Shown here one piece after another: positions 10,213 to 21,150 of a DNA stretch of 64,000 nt. A program made the translations under genes and the position numbers. Below the pieces are notes generated by a model. It did no database searches. It had not been told where the DNA came from and saw nothing but the letters and a program-made list of their open reading frames with translations. Source of the stretch: Phoenix dactylifera (taxonomy: Eukaryota > Streptophyta > Magnoliopsida > Arecales > Arecaceae); contig NW_024068198.1 in assembly GCF_009389715.1 (NCBI RefSeq), positions 143,225-207,224 on the forward strand, in the 5' to 3' direction. The stretch's first letter is position 1, and each line of letters opens with the position of its first letter.

Positions 10213-12007
10213 GATAGTTTTGGAAGTGATGCAGAAAGGTGAAGCCTTTTGCTTATCACCAACCTAGCCAAAAGAAAGCAGCACAGCAAGTCTCTTGTCT
10301 CAAGCTAATTGTAGCTTCTATCCTGTCCAAAGACTTTGATGGTATTAACTTGCAAATTTACATTATCTTCAGTAGCTTTGTGGATAAACCCTTGCATCTA
10401 TTGTCACGAAATAGATAAGGTGATCCATGAGTCTAGGTAACTGCCAGACCTTATTATCAAATTGCTAAATCCTACCGTGACAAACATAAAAATAAGGGCA
10501 AATACCTCAAATATCTTTTGGCAAGAACAACTTATAGTAACTGAGAGTATGTTGGATTTTATTCTTCCTTTTGTTGGCATTTTAGCCCCTGAAAATTTCC
10601 ATCTATTAGTATAAAAAAAGTACAAGATTCTGAAGATTTAGAAGTAGCATTTTAGTGCAAGTAGCAAAATTTCCTCAGAAACAACACATTAAGCGCAAAC
10701 TCTCTCTTCTGATGACCATGTAATGCTCGTCAATCTTAGCGCGCAGAGGCGCCCTTGTTTAAGCTCTCTATGATGTGTCATGATTACCCGCAAGAAATAA
10801 ATGGAATGAACAAGATACTGCTGAATTCATGAGCAAAGTATACACCTGTGCATTAGCTTTCAGAGGTCAGAGTGGGCATAATCTCTTTGATACTTATGGA
10901 TTGAGAACAGGAAGAGGTATAACATGCTTGAATTTTTATTACAATGGATAGGCATAATTGGTGTGTTATAGCAGTCTATCACATGCTGATGATTCAAAAT
11001 TGCGCACATAACTTATTATTCAAAAAATGCTTCCTTATTTACAACTCACAAACAATTTCAGCTCAAATAATGTGGATCACATTTCTTCATTTATGATGCA
11101 CACAAGTGATACCATCTCAATGTGCTGATCAGGGGCAAGTCTCTAACCACAGTCTTGACATGAAATGAGCTTTGCTTCCTTTTTCATATCTTGATATGAA
11201 GCAGGATGGACTGCCAAAATAAGGCCTTTAGGTGGATACAGTATAACAAGACCAAAACCAAAATAAGTGTAGATCCGACTGTCCTGCCAATTGAACCAAT
11301 CCGTATCAGGAGAAGAAAAGGAAAGGGGGGCAAAAGTTAAGTCTTAATTGGGATGATGACAAGAAATCTTATATGACAAAAAAAATCAAGTCAATCCAAA
11401 TATACCTCAACTACTTCTTGAACATATTCTACCACTGAGCTTCTAGTCTCGTACACCAAGCATGGGTAAAAAAATTAAGGCACAAGGACTAGAAACATAA
11501 GTAGACAGCTAGTATTCACATGTTACCAACACGAGCTGCAATGTGACTCAAAAGTATGGTTTTCATGAGCAAATAAAACTAACATTACATATAAAATTGA
11601 CATTTTCTGAAAAACTATTAAGGTCATAAATTGACATCTTGCAATATCATTTATATTATATGCATCATCCTATCATTTGATCAGCAAAATCTGCAAGTAA
11701 CTTAACTTATAAATTGCAGGACAAGATTTTGCAAGTTTTTTGCTGTCAAGATTTTACAAATTGTCTATGTCCATCCATTGAATGATTAAAATAAGGTGTT
11801 GCCAGCAGAAGTAAAACCTACTGAAAGTAACCTCTTCAGAAGCCTTCACACCGGTCCTCCTCACAAATTACAGGCATACTTGTCACTCCATAGGCTTTTC
11901 TTTTCCAGACAAACCCGAGTTTACTTTTTAAAGAGGTCACTCCTTTAGGCTTTCATGATTCAGGAAGAAGCCTCAGATCTTGATAAGAAACACTAGACCA
12001 GCTAATA
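10213..12007. other. Region without recognised gene
   Basis: AT-rich single-copy-looking sequence directly outside the copia 5' LTR. No long frame and no element ends were recognised. If the minus-strand exon ending at 12008 is real, part of this would be its 3' untranslated region. Confidence 0.5.
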
Positions 12008-14301
12008 TCATAATTTGACACCAAAGTCCTTCAGCAATGTTTTAAACTGCTCAACTTGCTTTCTCCAAGCAATTAACCAACTTGTGGATGACCTACAAAT
12101 CTCAGTCAGAAGATCAAAAGAAAAATAAAGACTAGTTTCTCTTTAACGATAGCGATAATGATGTTACTCCTAGATGGCTTGTGCAGCCCCGGCATTCAAA
12201 CCTCAGTGCAGCTTACAAATAAACCATGGCATCAATAACCAGTGTGTGTTTCCCATCTAGTCACAAGAACTAAATATTCCCATCAACCACAGGTTATTGC
12301 ATTCTTCATTAGTAAATAATAGAGATTTTGTAGCAGAAGATGCAGGATGGTGGCAATGCCCTTCTCGGCATCAAGTAGCCAAGCTTCTGTGGCAGCTTCA
12401 ACATGCATAAAAAACTTCCTATGTTATGCACCTGTCAAAAGAATACACCAAAAAAATTAAACAAATGTTTGAAAAATAAGGAGCAGCATACAGACCTTAA
12501 ATACCTGGAAGCTATGAAATTTCAGGAGATGAGGTGCAATCTGATGTATGTGTTATCAAGTGTAAGTAGAATAGGCAGTACATTTCCTCTTTCAGACAAG
12601 ATCAACTCCAAATGAGCTTGCTTGCTTGCTTGGCTATCAGCTCTATTACAAGCTTCCATCTATTCCAAATCCTGATATAAGAGAATCCATCCGTGCATCC
12701 AAGTACAGGCAACTTCTACCATTATGTCCTGTCATCCCATAGCCCTAGGGCACGCCTAGTGCTTGTAATCATCCATGTCCCATGAACATGTGTAGCGGCA
12801 ACCCATACACGTGTGCATATATTTACGGCTCAAAATATCCAACAACCAATGGCACGTACACAAGCCACACCACAATCTGATTACTCAAACCATCAAATAG
12901 ATTGACCAAATATAAACTCACCTCCTCCTATCCACTGCATATGGAGCACATATATGCAATCTCAAAAGATAACATACACGATGATAGCTCACATACATGA
13001 TAATAGTTGTTTCTATTACAGGGTGATGTCGTGGGCGCAATCATGACCGTTCTCACCACATGCTCTCCTTATTGATGCAGTGTTCTTTATGATGGAATTT
13101 AACAAGAGCAGGGGAAAAGCCTTAAGCTCAATTGCCAGATCAACATACTTTCTCCTCAGACCAAAGATCTAAACTTTACCACCCTTTATACCAAGTCCAC
13201 AAATAAGCGTGACATATAATCCAGTTTCTTCTTCTCCAGTTGTATCCAAGAGCAGGCCCATTGCATGGACATTCCAGGTTTTGTAAATGAGTAAAGCACC
13301 ACTGTGTCATGAAAACATGATTTGCCATGCTCGGATACAGGTACCTAATAAGTTGCTATGAGGAAAAGCTTGTACCCAGTGGAAAATCCTACCGAATTGA
13401 TCTAGTAAAGTTTGTACCTACTGTGTCAGTGCACAGGATTAAACCAAAAAAAAGGATCATCTAATGTACGTGGAACGAATCAAATCGTTTCCGTGACATT
13501 ACTAACCATGAATCTCTTACCAAATGTTAGTGATTACATATTTGTGGGAAAAAATATTGGACTTTTACAAACTCTACCTGCCATTTTGCACTGCTTTTAT
13601 TTGATACCACGAGGTTGGGCTTCAAGCTCCTCCAGAATGTCCCTGCAGTTCTTTGGCCATGTCATCTATGAGCCTTCTCTTTCCTGTTGCTTTGTTCCCA
13701 ACCAAAACTATTGATAACTTTTATTAATAATAATGAAGAGAAAAGAGGAAAGAATGGGAAAATCCTTGTGCTATGGACCGCTTGGAGAACCAAACAAATG
13801 ACAGAAGAACTACGGTGTAGATGGAACTTCCTAGTAGTTAGTCTTCGTTAGAACATGCGGTTAGAAAGAAATATAGGATCTTTGTCAACAAATCCTCTTT
13901 GGCTATGTCACTATCAACAAAATCAGTCAGCTTTTCCAGAAGGGTTTGGCATTGATGCCCCAAAATAAAATGCTACGAAGCACAGAAACAAATGGATGGA
14001 TTATTGGAATATGAAAACTAATCAGAAAAATTCAAAATTAAAATAGACTCAAAAACACAGTATGAGAAATATACTGACTATATAGTATCCAAGTCTTGCA
14101 ACATTTGAGATTGATAAATCAGATAGTCCCTGCAGAAGTATCATATACAAAGATTAAGAAAGATTATTTTGATTTCAAAATTGTGGAAGTGATGTAGTTA
14201 GGTTGGCTGTTTACAAAATGGGTAAAAACAGCTGGTGTTTGTCTAATCAGTTCAGTATTATTTACACTCAAAACTCTCACTTGGACCAGTCAATAAAGTC
14301 G

Positions 14302-14323
14302 AAAAAAAAAAGACCGAAAAAAA
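14302..14323 (-). terminator. RNA polymerase III terminator of tRNA-Lys
   Basis: On the minus strand two T runs (7 at 14317-14323 and 10 at 14302-14311) follow the tRNA 3' end by 15 bases. T4 or longer is the pol III stop signal, and the second run is a backup. Confidence 0.85.
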
Positions 14324-14338
14324 GGGTCTAATTCTAGA

Positions 14339-14411
14339 CGCCCACCGTGGGGCTCGAACCCACGACCACAAGGTTAAGAGCCTTGCGCTCTACCAACTGA
14401 GCTAGACGGGC
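14339..14411 (-). tRNA. tRNA-Lys (CTT anticodon)
   Basis: The minus strand folds as a standard 73-base tRNA. The acceptor stem is GCCCGTC with GGTGGGC, the D arm is AGCTCAGTTGGTAGAGC, the anticodon stem AAGG/CCTT encloses the loop CTCTTAA with anticodon CTT, and the T arm is GTGGG TTCGAGC CCCAC, followed by discriminator G. It has no intron and no encoded CCA, as expected for a nuclear gene. A and B box promoters are internal. It supplies lysine to AAG codons in cytoplasmic translation. Confidence 0.97.
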
Positions 14412-14533
14412 GCTCTAACCAAAAACTCAAATCAAAGATATATATCTTTAACATGATGACGTCTTTCCGCCAGCAAATTTCCAAACTTGGAGATTTCTTG
14501 AACATCTGAAACATATTCTGGACTTCCTGAAAC

Positions 14534-15596
14534 CTGCACACCATATAAGATAGGTATAAAGGGCCATAAAATATCGCAGGCTTATCTTGAAACCATAAAA
14601 CTAAATAAATGAAAAAGGTGCCTTCTTCTTTCCAGTTTATTTACTGCACTACTATACCATCATACTAACGCATGTGAGGCCATTAAATTTGTCAAGCATG
14701 AGTTCCACAACTGAAGATTAAGACAAAAGTTGTAATTATTGCCAGAAAAATGGGACAAATTAGGTACCAAAAAATAATTAAATTAAAATCACGCGAACTG
14801 ACATTTGGTATCCTTGCTTAATACGCCATCGCTTGTCGTATGAATGACTTTCAATAGAAAAAACAAATGTTATGTACAGATCCAGATTAAAATACTATAT
14901 AATATGAAGAAAATACTTAGAAATGTTTTTAAGGACTACTTTAATATAATGTGTTAACTAGCATATGTTGTTAATAATCAATTATTTTTAAACATTAGAC
15001 TCAAGAATTCAGGCAAGTGTTCGTAACAAGCAACTCTACCAAATAGTGATTCCATATCACAAATTAGAGACAAAGAATTAATCAATAACTAGTGAAATTT
15101 CTAACTAGCATGTTATAATTTGGGCAGGTGTTAAGGAACAAATGACACAGATTGGGGGGAGTGAAGTGGATTGTAACATGCTTGTTTGACTCAAACCAGA
15201 CCACGGCAAGCTGTTTGGCTGCTTGCTAGTCAGCAAGGTTCATAGATAGGCTGCTTAGTTGTGAATCGTAGAACATGACAGCTGCCTTATGAAACATCGA
15301 TTCATGCCAGATTGAGAGTTTAGAAGGAAAAAGGATTTAGAGAAATGAGTCTTCTCACAGTTTAATCAGGACTACTTAAACTAGTTTCAGTTGGATCTAA
15401 GTTCTTCTTAAACTTGGTTGCTTCAGCCTTCACCCATAAGATATTTCCTGAGAAGAGTTTCTCTCCTAGAGAAATAGGCGCCGTGCGCCCTCTAAATAAT
15501 CAGGAATCTTCATCTTAGAGGTTGAATGAGTTGTCTCTTAAATTCGTAAAATAAAATATTATATAGTTGGTACTTGAGTTGGTGTGTTAGGCAGTC
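14534..15596. other. Region without recognised gene
   Basis: AT-rich sequence between the candidate exons and the LINE insertion. No frame, RNA gene or element end was recognised. Confidence 0.5.
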
Positions 15597-15610
15597 AAAA
15601 AGGCCTATAA

Positions 15611-16501
15611 TTCGCTGTGGGTGGGCGAGGAGGACCTGGCAGTTGTCGAGGTTCCCACAGGGTGCCTGAGGCAAAGGGACCAGTTTGTGCAGGCCGTCTG
15701 GCAAAGGTCCGGCAGGCCCCAGCTGCATCATTTGGCTTTTAGAACTATCTGTATTGCCCACCAAATTTGGTTGACCAGAAATGCTCGAACATTCGGCGAG
15801 TGCAGCCCGTCTCCTAGGTTCACGATAGAGCGGGCCGAGCACAAGCAGCGGAGTTCATTCGAGGCACCAGTGTAGATGGGCCTTTGATAGCTAGAAATAT
15901 CTGAGACTCTCCTTTTGCTCAGATAGCGCCACGGACGGTGTTCTTTACTTGGAAGCCTCCACCCCCTAGCTTCTTGAAGGTCAATTTTAACAGATTGGCT
16001 TTGGATGAAGGGAATAGAGGGGGCGCGGGCTTTGTTATCAAGGACTCACGTTTGAAGGTGGCGGCCGCTGGTGGCTGTTAGCTCTCATACACCACTGTTT
16101 TCGGAGCCGAGCTAGGAGTAGCCTGAGTGGGTATTCGCTATGCTCGCCGCGTTTTGCAGGCCGATTCTATCATTTTGGAGGATAACTCGGTCACTATAGT
16201 AGGTTGGATTTAGGAGGATCCGAGTGGTTTGGGTTAGGACCACCCCAGCTTCGGGATATTTGAGCGATGGCTCGAAACGGGATGACGTTCCAAGCCAAGC
16301 ACATTTTTAGAGAGGCCAATGGCACTGCAGATTGGGTAGCCGCGTATGTGGCTAACCACTCTGGCGGCACATTGTGGACTCAAAAAGAAGATTTGCCTAG
16401 GATATTTCGTGATTTATTGTTTTCTGATCTTATTGGGTGTGTCCGAACTCGTGTAGTCTGACTCGCCCCCTTAGCGCAACAAAAAAAAAAGAACAAGAAA
16501 A
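15611..16501 (+). mobile_element. 5'-truncated LINE with RNase H domain
   Basis: The insertion is flanked by a 14-bp direct repeat AAAAAGGCCTATAA at 15597-15610 and 16502-16515 and ends in an A-rich tail, the hallmarks of target-primed insertion. Translated pieces belong to the C-terminal RNase H region of plant L1-type LINEs: PPPPSFLKVNFNRLALDEG near 15960, GGAGFVIKDSRLKVAA near 16020, and from 16267 AKHIFREANGTADWVAAYVA with a downstream tryptophan-rich end. Several in-frame stops occur, so it is a dead copy. The upstream piece at 15621 (containing AHQIWLTRNARTF) is the RT-to-RNase H linker. Confidence 0.85.
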
Positions 16502-16515
16502 AAAAAGGCCTATAA

Positions 16516-16987
16516 AATAGAAGGCCACTCCCATTATAATGTAACAAATTGGAGAACTACAAGCCTTGCTATTTTAGAATTCCTCTCCCTCTGCTCCAAT
16601 CTATTCCCTCTCCTATTCTCACTATTGTAGCATTGTAATTCCTCCCTTTATTCTCTTCGTACAAGCCTCCGCAACCATATCATAGCCCTCCGTCTCTAGC
16701 TTCCACCAAGCCACAACCCCTTCTCCAAATCCAAGCAATCCAAAATACCCTAACAGCCCTTCATATTCTACAATTTTTTCCTGTGAGATGAACCTATTTA
16801 CCTTCATGCCAAAGTTATTTTTATTCTCAATATAAGTATACATCTGCAATCTGCTCTTCTGTAAAGGAATGCTGGCCAGTTTCTCCGAGATCTTCAATCT
16901 CAGAATTTCATCATCGCATTAGACCATTTTGTTGGGTCTCCCTCCGTCTTTACAATCATTCTAGGCAAGAATTTTCTGCATGGCAGC
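16516..16987. other. Sequence between LINE and solo LTR
   Basis: No supported gene. A minus-strand frame of 91 codons (16622-16897) starts at TTG, not ATG, and has no recognised family. The text after the LINE target duplication (TATAAAATAG at about 16511) could be the promoter part of an older LTR. This is not established. Confidence 0.35.
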
Positions 16988-17048
16988 TGTTACGGGGGAA
17001 CTTAGCCACCATGCCCCACGTGACCGGCACGCGCGCCCGGGAAGACTA

Positions 17049-17296
17049 CGGCTGCCCCTTGATCCAGCAATCCGACCTCGGGTCGGATATCTTCGGCTCC
17101 GCAGCCCGACCCCGAGTCGGCTGCCCCTTGATCCAGCAATCCGACCTTGGGTCGGATATCTTCGGCTCCGCAGCCCGACCCCGAGTCGGCTGCCCCTTGA
17201 TCCAGCAATCCGACCTTGGGTCGGATATCTTCGGCTCCGCAGCCCGACCCCGAGTCGGCTGCCCCTTGATCCAGCAATCCGACCCCGAGTCGGCAA
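17049..17296 (+). repeat. 69-bp tandem array (3.6 copies) in solo LTR
   Basis: Copies start CGGCTGCCCCTTGATCCAGC at 17049, 17118 and 17187, with a partial copy at 17256. The spacing is exactly 69 bp and the copies are nearly identical. Because 69 is a multiple of three, several frames on both strands stay open across the array; these are not genes. Each unit contains CCGACC-GGGTCGG inverted arms. Confidence 0.95.
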
Positions 17297-17354
17297 TCTC
17301 TGACAACAACAGACTGTTCCCCTGAGGCACGCCGCGGCCCCCTGCTCCACTACT

Positions 17355-17498
17355 CCCTGCAACGGCCGTATCCGACGCTGTTTCACGATCCCCTGTAACA
17401 GCCGTACAAAGCGGAACTCCACTGCGCCCTGCCATAGCCGTACCCAGCGCTGCCCCACGACGCCCTGTAACGGCCATGTCAGTGGCAACCCCATCGCG
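17355..17498 (+). repeat. 36-bp diverged tandem array (4 copies) in solo LTR
   Basis: Four consecutive 36-bp units start with CCCTG at 17355, 17391, 17427 and 17463, each followed by a variant of AACGGCCGTA. They differ at many positions, so this array is older than the neighbouring 69-bp array. Confidence 0.85.
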
Positions 17499-17790
17499 CC
17501 ACACGATGACCAATCCCCAAAAGAACCCCCCAGCCTGGTATATATGCGGCTGGGGGGGAAGGGGGAGGGTAAGCAAGATTTTCCAGAGTATCATCTTACC
17601 TGCTACCTCTCCTTCTCCTTCGATCTTTTCTAACTTGATCGTCGGAGGGCCCCCACTACCCCGGTGGTGGTGCGAGGCTTGCTTGCAGGTTTCCCGGCGG
17701 AAGGTGGAGCACAACCGAAGCAATTCAAAGGGAACCCCGTTCACACCGCTGTGCCAATCGTTCTCGGTTTGAACCCCCAGCAACAGCAGC

Positions 17791-19560
17791 AAATGCAACT
17801 TCCTCATTCTTTTCAATGCTTTCCATCTTACTTTCCTCCCTCGCTTACAACTTCTTCATAGCAAATGCAACACACCACCAGTTTCCCTTCTTCCTAGCTC
17901 CATATATAATCCATCTTGAGCATTCTGCTAGCTTGATTTCAATAACAACCTTCACCAATTTCCCGAAAGAAATTTGATTGTCATCCAAATTCCAGAATCT
18001 GCTCTTCCCAGTCTATATTTAAAGAAACAATATCATGCTCCAATCACAAATTATTCATGACATCTGGAGGAATATCTTTGCAAGGCCTGGTTTTCAATTT
18101 AATCATGCACCGTCCAAGTTCAGGATTTCAGGCAGTCAACACAATTTCTTTTTTCAAAAAAAAAAAGGAATAAATATCCAAGGATTTCACCAAAGTCTCA
18201 ACCTCTTGATCCAGGACAAAACTATCAGCAGCAATAAGATGAATTAGTTTAAAAATTCTGCAATGGCAAAACTATCAAATCACTAATCTCCATAAGTAGC
18301 ATCCCAGAAGCCTAGAATCACTTTCCATAGACTAAATATAAGAAATTAATATGCGATCCATCAGAAATTGTACCCTGATCTATTAACACCCTAAAATCAC
18401 CTAGAAAGTAAAGTCAAAACCTAAATCAATCAAATCCAGGGGCAATTCAATGAGACATAATATTAAAGAGCACAGATTCATGAAATAGATAGAAAGAACA
18501 AAATTGACCATCTTCCACATGACTAACAGACAGAACTCTATTTAAATTTCAAAATTAAAAAGCAAAAATTGTGAATTACTAAAAAATACAGATTCAATGA
18601 TAGGATCATGAGAGGGGAAAAGTGGAATAGATCCTTCTCACGACCGTTGTTGCCGCAATCATCGCTGAGTCTTCTCCTTCGAATCTTCTTCTCTTCGAGA
18701 CCGGAGTTGAGGGAAAAAGCCAAACTCTCCCTCCAAGATCCGAGAGAGAAGAAACAATGAGAAAAAACGTTTGGAGGGAAAGGAATGAGGCGTACGACGT
18801 TCCCGCCACTTATTGGTGGCAGCTTAGGCTCCCTTTTTCCTTCAAAAAATACCCTTCCCGCCACTTGCATAGTAACTTATATGCGGAACGCCAGATCTTC
18901 CCCCATAACCGCCCCTTAAATTCATATTACATTAATTTAAGATAATGGCCGTTTAATAGTTTCAAGAAGGGATGTGAGGATCCGTGAGGACATGTGTTTA
19001 GTTCCAAATCAAAAAACTCAAATGATACATCTCAGTTAGCTATTTTGAGGAAGGTTTTGAATTGTTACAAATAATATTAAAGTAAATCTGGCATATAACC
19101 TATGCAGACTGAAAGATACTACAGTACGGACAGCACCGAGCAATTAGGGCTGATTGTCGCTTATGATTAAATTCGAATGGATTTAAAATCTTAATCTTTA
19201 GTCTAACGAGAATGCTAGAGCTTAAACAAGCCTAACGAGTACGTTAGAGTCATATAGTATATTCCGATAACAACGTATTTTTAAAAATAAAAAAATAGTA
19301 TATTTTTTATTTTTAATTATTTAAAAAAATGAACACTAAGAAAAATATAATAAAATAAGAAATCCGTTCCTTATTTTGTTTCCTTTGTTGCCCACCCCCG
19401 TGTGATCCGTTACCCTATCTCGGTGCCTCATCTTTTTTTGGCTCTCTACCAGCCCCACTCCAAGACAACTGTCCCCACTCCTTGCATGTCAAATCTCCGT
19501 CTCTTCTGAATCCCGTCATCGTCTCTATCTTATCCATGCCTGCGTCACTGCCTCCTCATC
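17791..19560. other. No confirmed gene; possible minus-strand promoter and 5' end near 18.6-18.9 kb
   Basis: Most of this stretch shows nothing. At about 18610-18900 the sequence becomes GC-richer and pyrimidine-rich, and reads on the minus strand like a promoter and 5' leader: CATATAAG near 18880, then TTCTTCTC-type runs, then an ATG with a short peptide MIAATTVVRRIYSTFPLS. A GTGAGA donor-like site follows within it. This could be the first exon of a minus-strand gene, perhaps the one whose candidate exons lie at 12.0-14.5 kb, but no link is shown. A minus-strand open stretch near 17875-18010 (with IEIKLAECSRW) has no recognised family. Confidence 0.25.
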
Positions 19561-20560
19561 CCCTCCTTGCTTCCCTCGTCATCAAGAAATGAAGGATATC
19601 ATGCCTCCATTGTCATTTCATCGAACAAGTTGTTGGAGAGAGCAAAAGAGGAAAGGAGCAGCAAGAAGAGTCTTGGTGAAATGGTTGGCAAACGGGTTCG
19701 GATAGCTCAAAATCCAGCGCTCACGGAAGTCTCCAAGCTTGACCCCACCCAGAGCTTTCCTGGTGTCAAAGACCATAACAAGTGCTAATCACCGGATCAC
19801 GTTAATCATGAAATTAAATGCAAAGGCGTTAAAATCTAAGATGGTCTTGAAGACTTGTAATGCATCTTCCATGCTCGAACACTTAACCGGGCATATTCAA
19901 AAGCATACTTCTCATATAGAAGGCAGCGGCGGCGGCAATAATCCAAACTTCAAACAAACACATAGCATTGTTGTTTCTCCTCCAAAGCCTAAACATTTGC
20001 ACAAGAAGCTAGGACCTTGCGAACATGTTCCCAACCACTTGGAAATTGGTTCGCATCCTTTGATTTAAACACACCAAGTCCTTCTCATGGAAACCTAGAT
20101 GGAAAGTGCCTGATACTTTAGTGTGTCGCTCGAGACATTATTTCTCTCAGGCATTATCTCAAAAGCTTGATGAGCGGGACAAAGCCGAGCACAGTTCCCG
20201 TAGAGATTAGTCAAATAATTCTCCTGGGTAACATCAAGTTAAGAGTGTTCTGTTTAAGCATGCCATTAATGGCTTTCGCGAAATTCAAGAGCTGGTAGAA
20301 TTTTACGGAAAGATTTTTGGGGATGTGACTCCCAACTTATGACACAGGAAGACTCTTTACACAACTAGGTTTCCACTATGTTAATTCGAAGGAGTTCATT
20401 ATGAAGAATAGAGGATGATAGAATTAAGTGATACAAGGTCAGGTGGTTTTATGCTTATAATCTTAGCCTGTGGCAGAGCTATGTTGCAATACGAGAATGA
20501 TGATTTAGCCCCAAATCCACTCATCTCTCTCTCGAATTTTTTTTTAAAATTTATTTTTAT
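19561..20560 (+). other. Unrecognised coding-like remnant
   Basis: Short plus-strand frames (19567-19788 and 19739-20068) have charged composition and may be decayed retroelement ORF1, given the LINE RNase H remnant downstream. No diagnostic motif was found. Confidence 0.25.
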
Positions 20561-21150
20561 GGCGGAGGTGATAACACTAGCAGCAGGAGGTGGACGGTGG
20601 TTGGAATGGGTAGTACCGCCGCTGTCGAATGGGAACCTGGCATTGTCCCTACTCGTCCCTCTTTCGAGGCCTACAATCTCAGCACCACTCGGCCTCGAAT
20701 GGGATTAGTTGCTGCAGGAGTCACGGTTCTGCGGGAGGCCAAAGTACTGTCGGATTATCAGCTGTAGGGGCAGAGCTTAGGACAACTTGAGAAAAGCCTT
20801 TTCTTTGCGAGACGGAGGCTGAGTGTGAAGCACATCATTCGGGAAGAAAAATTGACCATGATGATAAATTGGATACGAGAGGAGGGGTGGAGGAGGGATG
20901 CAAGCCCTCTACTCCACGACATCAGACAGATGATGGGAGGCTATTGTGCCATTCAAGTAGTACATGTCTACCGGAAGACGAACTGCACCGCAGATTAGAT
21001 CGTCTCCTATGCAGCTTAATACTTCGGAAAGGTTCTATGGACTCATTAAGAAGACTCTTCTGCACCGCTGCGCCAGGTTCTTGCTCTTGATTCGATGGGT
21101 TGCACATACACTAAAGTAAAGTGAGCAGCCGTTGTACCAAAAAAAATAAT
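20561..21150 (+). mobile_element. LINE remnant with RNase H region
   Basis: In one plus frame, interrupted by stops, the sequence reads through VTVLREAKVLSDYQL, LFFARRRLSVKHII, INWIREEGWRRDASPLLHDI and HVYRKTNCTAD, then PLRQVLALDSMGCTYTK. It ends with an A-rich tail near 21138. These blocks match the RNase H C-terminus of plant L1-type LINEs and resemble the copy at 15.6-16.5 kb at the motif level. At least three in-frame stops show that it is inactive. The 5' boundary is uncertain. Confidence 0.75.

Larger units (their letters stand above)
12008..14533 (-). other. Candidate exons of an unidentified minus-strand gene
   Basis: Several short coding-like stretches are bounded by plausible splice sites. 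At 14453-14533 there is an 81-bp phase-0 exon (acceptor GTGCAG, donor GTTAAA) encoding a peptide starting VSGSPEYVSDVQEISKFG. At 14079-14129 there is a 51-bp phase-0 exon after CTGCAG encoding GLSDLSISNVARLGYYI. Near 13890-13965 a frame contains CQTLLEKLTDFVDSDIAKED. Near 13600-13710 two frames contain GKRRLIDDMAKELQ and RDILEELEAQP. At 12008-12092 a probable last exon contains WLIAWRKQVEQFKTLLKD and then a stop. I could not name the protein or join all segments in phase (12.36 kb and 13.6 kb do not fit cleanly), so this may be a real gene with exons I have missed or a decaying copy. The tRNA-Lys gene lies in one proposed intron. Confidence 0.3.
16988..17785 (+). mobile_element. Solo LTR with perfect 5-bp target duplication
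   Basis: The sequence begins TGTTACGGGGGAAC and ends CAACA, giving TG...CA ends, and is flanked on both sides by GCAGC (16983-16987 and 17786-17790). A TATA box TATATAT lies at 17539-17545, followed by a C-rich leader. No internal retroelement sequence is present on either side, so this is a solo LTR left by LTR-LTR recombination. The TGTTACGGGG start is typical of plant Ty3/gypsy LTRs, though the clade is not determined. Its upstream half holds two unrelated tandem arrays, annotated separately. Confidence 0.85.

Noticed and set aside
12403-12615. 70-codon plus-strand frame
   Set aside because: Lysine-rich AT-poor-complexity translation with no motif or splice support.
16622-16897. 91-codon minus-strand frame
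   Set aside because: Starts at TTG, no recognised domain, and lies between two insertions.
17049-17296. CRISPR-like regular repeats
   Set aside because: Contiguous copies without unique spacers in a plant LTR; a minisatellite.
16980-17816. Long frames on both strands
   Set aside because: Produced by the 69-bp and 36-bp tandem arrays in a solo LTR; no protein family.
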